Source of the DNA: JAEZPW01 sp035629075 | GTDB taxonomy: Bacteria; Acidobacteriota; Terriglobia; Terriglobales; Acidobacteriaceae | Length of the DNA: 64,000 bases | Direction: 5' to 3' | Assembly (NCBI GenBank): GCA_035629075.1 | Contig: DASPIK010000094.1 | Location: 62,001-126,000 of the forward strand | In this document: positions 7,541-15,964 of the stretch, in pieces | Numbering within the stretch: position 1 is the first letter of the stretch | How the letters are laid out: every line of letters begins with the position of its first letter | Made by a program: the position numbers and the translations under genes | Notes under the pieces: model-generated | The model's database searches: none | What the model was told of the DNA's origin: nothing | Seen by the model: the letters and a program-made list of their open reading frames with translations, nothing else

Positions 7541-8626
7541 TCAATCTGGGGCCCCAGGCGATTCTCCGAACGCCTCCGGAAATGGGGTATCAGCAACTGT
7601 GGCCTTTGAATCCCCGATCTGCACGAGCATTCCGGGTTTCGCAGCCTCGCGTCTGATGATTCCCAACCCAAGGATGCGTTCGCCTGTGCCGGAAGGCACC
7701 GCTAGAGCACTGGATATTTCGCCGACTTCCTTGCCGTCTGCGACTATCCTAGTGCGCGGATGGGGGACGGCACCTTCGATGACGAACCCCGAAAACGTGC
7801 GATGCACGTTGCCGCGAGCGCGTATGCGCTCGACAATCTCTTGTCCGACATAGCAACCCTTGTTGAAGTTAAGTGCCTGCTCCTGACCTGTCTCCTGGGG
7901 TAAGTCGCGCTCGCTGATGTCGTGGCCGTAGCGCGGAATGCCGGCGGCGACCCGGAACATCTCAAGGGCGTCCATGCCGACCGGAGTGGCTCCAGCAGCG
8001 ACAAGGGCGTCCCACACGGTCGAAGAGTTCTCGGCAGCCATCCACAATTCATAGGTGATGAATTTCTCATCTGCCATTCGCGTGATGGTCAAGCCTATGT
8101 TGCCCCAAGTGAAGTCTGCAATCTGCATGGGCTCAACTTCGGGAGCACCCAACCCGGCTGCCCTGAGGACTTCCGGAGTCTTGGGTCCCTGTACACCAAT
8201 CGCGGTCAAACGGTCAGACATATCCTCAAGTTCGACCTTGTCCATGATGATGTACTTCCTGAGTCGGTCGAGAATGGCAGGCGTCTGGAAGCGCTCGCTG
8301 CCGAGGATGAGGTAATCGCCGCGATTGTAGACGTATACGTCCCCCTGAATGCGGCCCTGAGGCGTTAGCAGGAAGCTGTAGTTGCCGCGCCCTTCCTGCA
8401 GATCGCGAATGTTGTTCGTGATCATGCCATTCAGCCAGCGGATGCGGTCCTTGCCGCTGACGATTACCTTAGATCGCCACCCCAGGTCGTAAACGCCGCA
8501 GCCGGAACGAAGCGCATCGAGTTCGGCCCGAGTGTCGCCGAATGAAAGTGCAGTTTCAGCGCCGCAGTACTCGCCTACCCGGGCGCGGCCGGAAGAGAAC
8601 TTCTCTGTTAGGGCCGTCGTGCTCAT
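7541..8626 (-). CDS. ygfZ: Folate-binding protein YgfZ (Fe-S cluster maintenance)
   Basis: 361 residues, related to the glycine cleavage T protein. The diagnostic YgfZ motif K-G-C-Y-x-G-Q-E is present as NKGCYVGQEIVERIRARGNV near residue 255. YgfZ binds tetrahydrofolate and supports repair or assembly of certain [4Fe-4S] proteins in the cytoplasm. The N-terminal part (GVYDLGWRSKVIVSGKDRIR) matches the T-protein fold. It is longer than E. coli YgfZ and some databases label such proteins aminomethyltransferase, but no gcvH or gcvP gene is near. It is the first gene of the minus-strand group, with its start 100 bases from a divergent secreted-protein gene. Confidence 0.88.
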   Translation of the reverse strand: MSTTALTEKFSSGRARVGEYCGAETALSFGDTRAELDALRSGCGVYDLGWRSKVIVSGKDRIRWLNGMITNNIRDLQEGRGNYSFLLTPQGRIQGDVYVYNRGDYLILGSERFQTPAILDRLRKYIIMDKVELEDMSDRLTAIGVQGPKTPEVLRAAGLGAPEVEPMQIADFTWGNIGLTITRMADEKFITYELWMAAENSSTVWDALVAAGATPVGMDALEMFRVAAGIPRYGHDISERDLPQETGQEQALNFNKGCYVGQEIVERIRARGNVHRTFSGFVIEGAVPHPRTRIVADGKEVGEISSALAVPSGTGERILGLGIIRREAAKPGMLVQIGDSKATVADTPFPEAFGESPGAPD

Positions 8627-8726
8627 AGCAAACGATTGATTATAGCGGACGAACCGCTTCGATATGGTGCAGCTCTGGACTTAGAGTTGACATCCAACGT
8701 TCCAACAAAAGGGGACGGAGGATGGC

Positions 8727-9239
8727 ATGAAGATAACTCGGACGTTTCTGCTGACCTGGCTGCTCACGGTCCTCGGGGTGGGGATCTATGCCGCTGACAA
8801 TGTAGCCGCAAGCAAGGGCACTCCAGCGAATCCGCCATTTGAAAAGCTGAAGACGCTAGTCGGGACCTGGGAAACCAAGTTGCCGGACGGAAAGACGGCA
8901 ACAGGCACGGTAAGGCTGGCGGGCAATGGATCGGCCCTGGTTATCGAGTCGGCCGAGGACGGGATGATCACGGTCATTCACCCGGACGGGGAAAGCCTGA
9001 TGGCCACGCATTACTGCGGCGCGAAGAACCAGCCGCGATATGTGCTTGCACCGTCAAAGGATCAGAACACGGTCGCTTTCCAGTTCAAGGACGTGACAAA
9101 CCTTGCGTCGCCAGAAGCCGGCCACATGCGCGGAGTCGTGTTTACGTTCCTCGGCGCGGACCGTCACAGGGAGGACTGGACTTGGCGGGAGAACGGAAAA
9201 GACGAGGTCTTTTCGATGGAATTCACGAGGAAAAAGTAG
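8727..9239 (+). CDS. Secreted protein of unknown function
   Basis: 170 residues with a signal peptide (MKITRTFLLTWLLTVLGVGIYA, cleavage near residue 22). The mature part holds LKTLVGTWETKLPDGKTATGTVRL, recalling lipocalin-like or DUF1579-type small beta-barrel proteins that begin with a G-x-W segment. No catalytic motif is recognised. GGACGGAGG provides the ribosome site; an ATG five bases earlier is followed at once by a stop and is not used. It stands alone between the divergent ygfZ and the dehydrogenase. Confidence 0.7.
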   Translation: MKITRTFLLTWLLTVLGVGIYAADNVAASKGTPANPPFEKLKTLVGTWETKLPDGKTATGTVRLAGNGSALVIESAEDGMITVIHPDGESLMATHYCGAKNQPRYVLAPSKDQNTVAFQFKDVTNLASPEAGHMRGVVFTFLGADRHREDWTWRENGKDEVFSMEFTRKK

Positions 9240-9296
9240 CTTCAGTTGCGTGGTCAAGGGCTGAGAGGCTGCCCATCCGGCATCTAAGCTCGACGT

Positions 9297-10412
9297 ATGC
9301 CCAAGAAGATCGCGGTCGTGCCGGGAGACGGCATCGGCAAAGAAGTGATCCCGCAGGCGGTTGACGTCATACGGTCAAGCGGCGCTGCCGTCGAGTTTGC
9401 TGAGTTCGACTGGAGTGCTGACCGATATCTGAAGGATAGCCTGACCATTCCGCCAGACGGTTTCGCGATGCTGGTGCGAGACTTCGACGCAATCCTCGTC
9501 GGGGCATTGGGCGACCCGCGGGTGCCTTCGAATATTCACGCGAAAGAAATCCTGTTGGGCATGAGGTTCAAGATGGACCTCTATGCCAACGTCCGTCCGG
9601 TCAGACTGCTGGACGAGCGGCTGTGCCCACTCAAGGGCGTTCGCCCGGAGGATGTCGACTTCACGATCATCCGCGAGAACACGGAAGGCTTGTACTGCGA
9701 CGTGGGTGGGGTGTTCAAGCAGGGCACTCCCGACGAGGTGGCTGTTCAGGAGGACGTCAACACACGTAAAGGGGTCGAGCGCGTCATCCGCTACGCATTC
9801 GAGTATGCGCGAAGGAATGGGCGAAATCGTGTGCTGATGGCAGATAAGTCGAACGTCATGACGTTCGCACACGGACTTTGGCAGCGCGTATTCAAGGAAG
9901 TCGGGGCGGAGTACCGGGACATAGAGCAGCAGCACATGTACGTGGATGCTTTGTGCCTGCAAATGGTCCGCGATCCACGACAGTTCGACGTCATCGTGAC
10001 TAACAACATGTTTGGCGACATCATCACGGACCTGGCTGCAGCACTTCAGGGCGGTCTCGGAATGGCAGCGAGCGGAAACATTCATCCGGGCCGAACCTCC
10101 ATGTTCGAGCCGGTACACGGGTCGGCGCCGCCAATTGCAGGCAAGAACCTGGCGAATCCTATCGGGTCCATTCTGACCGCCGCAATGATGCTGGAGCACC
10201 TCGGGTTGAGCGCCGAGGCGCGAAGTATCGAAGCGGCGGTGATCGATGCTGTGCACCAGAACAAGACGACTCAGGACGTAGGTGGGACTTTGGGCACGCG
10301 AGAGTGCGCCGATTGGATCGCGAACCGGGTGGCTAGAGCCGGAGTGAGCGCCGCTAGAATCGCTCGGAAGCCGCGACTCTCGCGATTTGGGAGAAACGTC
10401 CGCGAAGCTTAG
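9297..10412 (+). CDS. Beta-decarboxylating dehydrogenase (isopropylmalate/tartrate dehydrogenase family)
   Basis: 371 residues. It has the N-terminal KKIAVVPGDGIGKEV, the active-site stretch IIRENTEGLYCDVGG, the catalytic-Lys segment MADKSNVMTF, and the metal-binding loop MFGDIITDLAAALQGGLGMA. The family oxidises and decarboxylates 3-isopropylmalate, D-malate/tartrate, isocitrate or homoisocitrate with NAD(P)+ and Mg2+. The signature RENTEG(L/E)Y is shared by LeuB and the malate/tartrate branch. No leuA, leuC or leuD lies next to it, so leucine synthesis is possible but unproven. Substrate cannot be fixed from sequence reading alone. Confidence 0.85.
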   Translation: MPKKIAVVPGDGIGKEVIPQAVDVIRSSGAAVEFAEFDWSADRYLKDSLTIPPDGFAMLVRDFDAILVGALGDPRVPSNIHAKEILLGMRFKMDLYANVRPVRLLDERLCPLKGVRPEDVDFTIIRENTEGLYCDVGGVFKQGTPDEVAVQEDVNTRKGVERVIRYAFEYARRNGRNRVLMADKSNVMTFAHGLWQRVFKEVGAEYRDIEQQHMYVDALCLQMVRDPRQFDVIVTNNMFGDIITDLAAALQGGLGMAASGNIHPGRTSMFEPVHGSAPPIAGKNLANPIGSILTAAMMLEHLGLSAEARSIEAAVIDAVHQNKTTQDVGGTLGTRECADWIANRVARAGVSAARIARKPRLSRFGRNVREA

Positions 10413-10464
10413 AATTCCGCAAGTTCGCGGGACAGTCGGAAAAAACCGCGATCGTAAGGATTTC

Positions 10465-12003
10465 ATGAAGACACTCCTAGCTTTGGCCAGCAGGTCGATA
10501 TCGGCTGCTTTCATAGCGTTACTTCTGGCTCTCCCTGGATGGGCGCAGCAAAGTGTTCCCCAGCAGCCTGCAGCTCCTCAGCAACCGCAACCTGCTCAGC
10601 AGTCACAGAGCATCGAGCCTGCACCGCCGTCCGACCAGGCTACGGCGGAAAGGCGGATTTCGCCACAGGAAGCGCAAGAACTCCTGCGTTCCGTTGACGA
10701 GATTCTTCAGTTTGTCAGCAAGGACACGGGGCTTGCGATCAAGCACCCAGTGAAGCGGAAGCTGGCGAGTCGCGAAGAGGTTCGCAACTACATCGAAGAT
10801 CGGATGAAAGACGACGAGGATCGGCGACGACTGGAGCGGTCCGAGGTGGTCCTCAAGAAGTTCGGCTTGCTTCCTCGCGAGTTCAATCTAAAGGTGTTCC
10901 TTGTGGACCTGCTGAAAGAGCAGGTAGCGGGTTTCTACAATACGAAGGACAAGACGGTTTATCTGCTGGATTGGGTGGAACCGGAAGCGCAGAAGCCTGT
11001 GCTGGCCCACGAACTGACACACGCATTACAAGACCAGAACTTCAATTTGGAGAAGTGGGTCAAGGCGGCCAAAGGTGGAAAGCCGGGCAGCGCGGAAGCC
11101 CTGATGGAGGACGAGCGGATTGCGGCGCGGCAGGCCGTCTCCGAGGGGCAAGCGATGGTGTCGCTGATCAACTACATGCTAGCGCCGACCGGGCAGTCGT
11201 TGCTGACATCGCCGATGATCGCTGATGCCATGATCGCCGGTATGGCACAGTCAGGCCAGACACCGCTCTACACAAGAGCGCCGATGTTTCTTCGGGAACT
11301 GCTCATCTTTCCATACCAGTACGGGCTGAAGTTCGAGCGAGATCTGCTAGTTGCAAAAGGCACGCAAGGGGCATTCCGGGGAGCGTTCGAGAAGCCCCCG
11401 AGCCAGTCACGGCAGGTGATGCAGCCAACCACGTATCTGCAGAACGAGAGCCTGCCTGAGATGCCTGTTCCGCCGTTTGAGGAGGTCGTGGGCAAGAGCT
11501 ATCAAAACTACGACCTGTCGGTACTCGGCCAATTCGATGTTTGGCTCCTTTCAAAGCAATATGCAGGGCAGTCCAGTGCTGAAGCTATCGCGCCAAAATG
11601 GCGCGGTGGGTATTACTACGCGGCGGTGAAGCCAGGAACTCCAAAACCGGCGAATGGCACGGCTAGGATAGCTGATTCGGCTCTGGCGATTGCGTATGCG
11701 TCCACATGGGCGGACGCCGATGCGGCTGAACAATTTGCTGCCATCTATGCAAACTACATACCGAAGCGTTACCCGCAGGCACGGGAATTGGGAACTCAAC
11801 CGAAGTCGAAGGTTGGCACATTTCCGACTGGCGCAGCCGAGGTGAACGTTAGCATCGCAGAACGGCTAGGCGGGAATCGTTTGTGGGCGACAGAGCAGGG
11901 ACCTGTTTCCGTTGAAGTTAGCGCCAACCAGGTGCTGGTCCTTGAAGGATTCGATGAGGCGACCGCCGCGAAGTTGAGGGCAGCGACGTTGGGCAGTCAC
12001 TGA
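10465..12003 (+). CDS. Secreted HELTH-motif putative metalloprotein
   Basis: 512 residues from ATG 10465; the open frame reaches back to 10387 but that part overlaps the dehydrogenase. Residues 1-28 are a signal peptide ending WAQQ, followed by a Gln/Pro-rich linker to about residue 55. The core has KPVLAHELTHALQDQNFNL: the H-E-x-x-H arrangement is the zinc site of gluzincin-type peptidases. A second Glu ligand could lie downstream in RQAVSEGQAMVSL. Substrate unknown; the protein should act in the periplasm or outside. The shape matches hypothetical proteins common in Acidobacteriota. Confidence 0.7.
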   Translation: MKTLLALASRSISAAFIALLLALPGWAQQSVPQQPAAPQQPQPAQQSQSIEPAPPSDQATAERRISPQEAQELLRSVDEILQFVSKDTGLAIKHPVKRKLASREEVRNYIEDRMKDDEDRRRLERSEVVLKKFGLLPREFNLKVFLVDLLKEQVAGFYNTKDKTVYLLDWVEPEAQKPVLAHELTHALQDQNFNLEKWVKAAKGGKPGSAEALMEDERIAARQAVSEGQAMVSLINYMLAPTGQSLLTSPMIADAMIAGMAQSGQTPLYTRAPMFLRELLIFPYQYGLKFERDLLVAKGTQGAFRGAFEKPPSQSRQVMQPTTYLQNESLPEMPVPPFEEVVGKSYQNYDLSVLGQFDVWLLSKQYAGQSSAEAIAPKWRGGYYYAAVKPGTPKPANGTARIADSALAIAYASTWADADAAEQFAAIYANYIPKRYPQARELGTQPKSKVGTFPTGAAEVNVSIAERLGGNRLWATEQGPVSVEVSANQVLVLEGFDEATAAKLRAATLGSH

Positions 12004-12108
12004 GAAGCAGAAACGCTCGGACGTCTGCTTAGCCTTGCAAGTTGTCCCTGCGGTAACAGAACGAGTAGTTGCTATAATCCGCTTTCATCCACTTAGCAGG
12101 AGATAGCT

Positions 12109-12993
12109 TTGCCACAGGCTGAGATTGGCATTATCGGCGGCAGCGGCTTGTACTCTATGCCCGGTCTGACCGACACGCAGGAAGTGCGCCTAAACACCCC
12201 GTTTGGGGATCCGTCAGACGCGTATGTACTCGGGACTTTGGAGGGCCGCAGCGTTGCATTCCTGACCCGTCACGGGCGGGGCCATCGCATTCTTCCACAT
12301 GAGTTGAACTTCCGGGCGAACATTCACGGATTCAAACAACTCGGCGTGGAGCGCATTTTGTCGCTGTCGGCCGTAGGGTCCCTGAAGGAGGAGCATAAGC
12401 CGACGGACTTTGTTATCCCTGACCAGTTCTATGACCGCACCAAGACACGCATTTCGACGTTCTTCGGAAACGGCATCGTAGGGCACGTGGCGTTTGCTGA
12501 TCCAATTTGCCATGAGGTCGCTGGAGTATTCGAGACGGCCTGCGCCAATGTGCCGGGCGTCGTAGCGAAAAAGGGCGGCACTTACATTTGCATCGAGGGA
12601 CCGCAATTTTCGACGAAGGCCGAGTCAAACCTATACCGTAGCTGGGGATTTGATGTGATTGGGATGACGGGCCTGCAGGAAGCAAAACTCGCACGCGAGG
12701 CCGAGATCTGCTACGCATCATTGGCCATGGTCACCGACTACGATTGTTGGCACGAAGACCATGACGCGGTCACAGTGGATCAAGTAGTCGCGGTGATGCA
12801 CAAAAACGCAGACAACGCCGCTAAGGTGATTCGCGAAGCCGTAAAGGCAACTCCGAAACAGCGGAAGTGCCATTGCGGTTCGGCGCTGGCGACGGCAATC
12901 ATGACAGATCCGAAGGCCATTCCGCCCGAAGCGCGGGAAAGGCTCGCCCTGTTGTTGGATAAGTACGTCGGAGAAAGAAAGGCAGGAGCGTAG
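12109..12993 (+). CDS. mtnP: S-methyl-5'-thioadenosine phosphorylase
   Basis: 294 residues. It cleaves methylthioadenosine with phosphate to adenine and 5-methylthioribose-1-phosphate in methionine salvage. IGIIGGSGLYSMPGL (phosphate-binding N-terminus), TRHGRGHRILPHELNFRANI, CIEGPQFSTKAESNLYRSWG and the TDYDCWHED segment are all family hallmarks. Translation starts at TTG 12109, with AGGAGA seven bases before. A TATAAT sequence at 12073-12078 could be the -10 box, although no good -35 is seen. The PfkB kinase follows after two bases and is surely co-transcribed. Confidence 0.95.
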   Translation: MPQAEIGIIGGSGLYSMPGLTDTQEVRLNTPFGDPSDAYVLGTLEGRSVAFLTRHGRGHRILPHELNFRANIHGFKQLGVERILSLSAVGSLKEEHKPTDFVIPDQFYDRTKTRISTFFGNGIVGHVAFADPICHEVAGVFETACANVPGVVAKKGGTYICIEGPQFSTKAESNLYRSWGFDVIGMTGLQEAKLAREAEICYASLAMVTDYDCWHEDHDAVTVDQVVAVMHKNADNAAKVIREAVKATPKQRKCHCGSALATAIMTDPKAIPPEARERLALLLDKYVGERKAGA

Positions 12994-12995
12994 GT

Positions 12996-13919
12996 ATGTC
13001 GATCCTTGCAGTGGGTTCGGTCGCGTTTGACGCGATCAAGACCAAGTTCGGGCAGGTAGATAAGGTACTCGGAGGGTCGGCAAGCTACTTTTCGCTGGCG
13101 GCCAGCTACTTCACCGACGTGCGCATTGTGGCCGTCGTAGGCGAAGACTTCACTGACGATTACGAATGCATCTTCAAGAAGCGCTCGATCAACACGGATG
13201 GAATCCAGCGCGCGAACGGTAAGAGCTTCTTCTGGTCTGGCGAGTACGGCGACAACATCAACGAAGCAAAAACGAACTTCACCCATCTGAACGTCTTCGA
13301 GAACTTTAATCCACAGATTCCTGAAGGGTATCGAGATTCCGACATCCTGTTCTTGGGGAACATCGATCCAGTGTTGCAGGCCGACGTCCGAAAGCAAATG
13401 GACGGCGTGCGACTGGTTGGTGGTGACACCATGAATTTCTGGATCAATGGGAAGCGCGCTGACCTGCAGCAAACGCTAAAGCTGATTGATGTTCTGCTGA
13501 TCAACGACACCGAAGCGAAGATGATCGCGCAGGAAACCAGCGTTCCGAGAGCAGCGAAGAAGGTTCTGGCCATGGGTCCGAAGGCGCTGGTCATCAAACA
13601 CGGCGAATACGGCGCTACGATCTTTTTCCGTGAGGGCGCATTTGGTATTCACCACGGGCCGTTCCGGGCACCGACACTGCCGATCGAAGAAGTAGTCGAT
13701 CCAACGGGCGCGGGAGACTCGTTTGCTGGCGGATTTATGGGATATATCGCGTCTCAAGAGGAGATCAACCGCGAGGTCCTGAAGCGGGCGATGTTCTATG
13801 GCGGCGTGATGGGATCGTTCGCGGTGGAGAAATTCGGCCCGCAAAGACTGACTGAACTGACGAGAGACGAAATCGACGCGCGATTCCAGATGTTCAGGGA
13901 CCTGACACATCTGGGGTAA
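12996..13919 (+). CDS. PfkB family carbohydrate/nucleoside kinase
   Basis: 307 residues. Both ribokinase-family signatures are present: the N-terminal glycine pair in LGGSASYFSLAASYF and the C-terminal ATP/anion-hole motif DPTGAGDSFAGGFMGY with catalytic Asp. The family phosphorylates sugars or nucleosides such as ribose, fructose or adenosine. Because the gene starts 2 bases after mtnP, a role in purine or thiomethyl salvage is a reasonable inference, but the substrate is not readable from the sequence. Confidence 0.9.
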   Translation: MSILAVGSVAFDAIKTKFGQVDKVLGGSASYFSLAASYFTDVRIVAVVGEDFTDDYECIFKKRSINTDGIQRANGKSFFWSGEYGDNINEAKTNFTHLNVFENFNPQIPEGYRDSDILFLGNIDPVLQADVRKQMDGVRLVGGDTMNFWINGKRADLQQTLKLIDVLLINDTEAKMIAQETSVPRAAKKVLAMGPKALVIKHGEYGATIFFREGAFGIHHGPFRAPTLPIEEVVDPTGAGDSFAGGFMGYIASQEEINREVLKRAMFYGGVMGSFAVEKFGPQRLTELTRDEIDARFQMFRDLTHLG

Positions 13920-13952
13920 CTTTGGTCGCCGGAAGCGACATGGCATCTAGGA

Positions 13953-14192
13953 GTGGGAGATGACTGCCTGACTCCGTGGTGGCAGTACATTGGAATTTCG
14001 GCGATTCTTGGCGCTGGAGGCAAACTTTTGTGCGTCGCGGCCGCTGGAATGACGAAGCACGAAGACGGTGGCCATGTGTTCGCTGCAGTTCCGCTTGATC
14101 GCTTCACGCGCATCTTGTTTGCGGTGCTCGGGATGGTCCTGCTGTGCTTCGGCTTGCTGGCCACGGTTTTGAAATTTGGACTCATCTTCTGA
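13953..14192 (+). CDS. Small two-helix membrane protein, unknown
   Basis: 79 residues with two hydrophobic stretches, about 12-32 (IGISAILGAGGKLLCVAAAG) and 54-77 (ILFAVLGMVLLCFGLLATVL), joined by a polar loop. No family recognised. The GTG at 13953 directly abuts AGGAG, which is an awkwardly short spacing, so the real start may be slightly downstream. The last 17 bases overlap the next gene, suggesting coupling with the glycosyltransferase-like protein. Confidence 0.5.
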   Translation: MGDDCLTPWWQYIGISAILGAGGKLLCVAAAGMTKHEDGGHVFAAVPLDRFTRILFAVLGMVLLCFGLLATVLKFGLIF

Positions 14193-15900
14193 TTCGCGAC
14201 AACACTGGATATTAGTGCTGGTGGCCGGGATCGTATCGGTCATCGCGCTGGCGTACTACTATCGCCAGGACGCAATCCTCCTTTACGGCGATGCCGTAGC
14301 TCACATCAACATCGCAAGACGAGTATTCGACTCACGCTGGCCGGGGCCGGGGCAACTAGGCACGGTGTGGCTGCCATTGCCGCACGTGCTGATGATGCCG
14401 TTCATCATCTCGGATTGGGCCTGGCAGACGGGCCTCGGTGGATCGATCCCTTCGATGGTGGCGTACGTCGCCGGCGTGGCAGGGTGCTTCCGATTGCTTT
14501 GGCGAGGATTGTTGGCAATCGGAGCCACTACGAAGCGGGCGCGGCTGGCCGCATGGTTCGGGGTCGTGGTTTTCGGGGCGAATCCGAACCTGCTGTATAT
14601 GCAGTCAACCGCGATGAATGAGCCGCTCTACATCGCTTTTGTGATCTGGGCGACCGTATTTCTAGCCGATTTTGCCTTTCTGGTTCGCCGGGAAAAGCAG
14701 CCGAATTCCTTCTCCCACCTCGGTGCCGCCGCCGCAGGTCATCCGCTGGACGATGCAGAGCGGGGCGCTGATGCGGAAAGTTCATTGCGCCGCTGCGGTG
14801 TGATGCTTATGTGCGCCATGCTGTGCCGTTACGACGGCTGGTTTATCGCGGCATGGTTTGGCGCGGCAGCCATGTGGATAGTACTTAGTCTCGGGATGAG
14901 CAACGGCTGGAGGAGCCTCGCGCCGAACTTGCAAAAAGCGCTGGTCACGTTTGTCGTCCTGCTTGCGATTGCCCCGGCATTCTGGCTGGGATGGAATCAG
15001 TTCTATTTCGACAATCCTCTCGAGTGGATGAACGGGCCTTATTCCGCAAGAGCCATCATGGAGCGCTCGATGCAGGGCGGACAGCCGCCTCACCCGGGAT
15101 ACCACGATGTCGGAACGGCAATTTTCTACTACATCAAATGCGCGAAGCTTAACCTGGCCGGGTGGCTTCCGGAGGTCGGGGGAGCACAAACAACTGGGTG
15201 GCGGTTCATTGAGAATGCCTGGGCTGTGTTGCCCGTGCTCGGGACGCTGGTGCTGCTGTTGTTCGCGCGCAGACTCTGGCCGCTGTTGTTGCTGTGGGTG
15301 CCGCTCCCTTTCTATGGGTTGTCGATTGCGTACGGCGGTGTTCCGATCTTCATGCCCGTTTGGTGGCCTTTCTCGTACTACAACGTGCGCTACGGCCTTC
15401 ACCTGCTGCCTACAGCAGCGGTTTTCACAGCGATTCTTCTCTACTTTCTTCTGAGCTTTTTCAATCGAAAGCCGGTGAAGGCGGCTATTACGGTTCTTGC
15501 GTTGGCCTTCGTCGTCGTGAGTTATGCAGGCATTTGGAAATCAGGTCCGGTTTGCCTGCGTGAGGCGCGAGAGAATTCGACCGTTCGGATCGCGCTGGAG
15601 CAGCGAGTTGGCCAGGCGCTTAAGCAGTTGCCGCCGAATTCGACGTTCTTGATGCAAATCGGGTACTACGTCGGAGTGCTCCAGCGAGCGGGCATACCGC
15701 TGAAACGCACGATCAACGAATCGGACTTCGTGGTCTGGAACGAGGCACTTGCTGATCCCGCAGCACGGGTCGACTATCTCGTCGCAGCGGATGACGATCA
15801 GGTCGCGCGGACAGCGCGTCGCGTGCCGTCAAAGTTCGAGCCGATGGCGACGTTTGAAGCGCCCGGGCAGCCGACTGTGACCATCTACCGAAAGAGGTAA
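14176..15900 (+). CDS. GT-C-like polytopic membrane glycosyltransferase (putative)
   Basis: 574 residues with about 11 hydrophobic segments. After the first helix comes LYGDAVAHINIARRVFDSRW, the acidic residue in the first periplasmic loop expected of GT-C glycosyltransferases such as the PMT/ArnT group, which use lipid-linked sugar donors. The C-terminal ~100 residues form a soluble domain. Translation begins at TTG 14176 inside the preceding small gene. Acceptor and sugar are unknown; a glycan-related role is inferred from topology only. Confidence 0.6.
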   Translation: MDSSSDSRQHWILVLVAGIVSVIALAYYYRQDAILLYGDAVAHINIARRVFDSRWPGPGQLGTVWLPLPHVLMMPFIISDWAWQTGLGGSIPSMVAYVAGVAGCFRLLWRGLLAIGATTKRARLAAWFGVVVFGANPNLLYMQSTAMNEPLYIAFVIWATVFLADFAFLVRREKQPNSFSHLGAAAAGHPLDDAERGADAESSLRRCGVMLMCAMLCRYDGWFIAAWFGAAAMWIVLSLGMSNGWRSLAPNLQKALVTFVVLLAIAPAFWLGWNQFYFDNPLEWMNGPYSARAIMERSMQGGQPPHPGYHDVGTAIFYYIKCAKLNLAGWLPEVGGAQTTGWRFIENAWAVLPVLGTLVLLLFARRLWPLLLLWVPLPFYGLSIAYGGVPIFMPVWWPFSYYNVRYGLHLLPTAAVFTAILLYFLLSFFNRKPVKAAITVLALAFVVVSYAGIWKSGPVCLREARENSTVRIALEQRVGQALKQLPPNSTFLMQIGYYVGVLQRAGIPLKRTINESDFVVWNEALADPAARVDYLVAADDDQVARTARRVPSKFEPMATFEAPGQPTVTIYRKR

Positions 15901-15964
15901 TAGAAGCGCGCATAATACGGCAGGGACGAAGGAGGAAGATGGCACGAGCGGAGACGGTGTCGCA

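Noticed and set aside
9375..10514. 379-codon minus-strand frame
   Set aside because: Opposite the dehydrogenase; no domain, and the dehydrogenase motifs are unambiguous.
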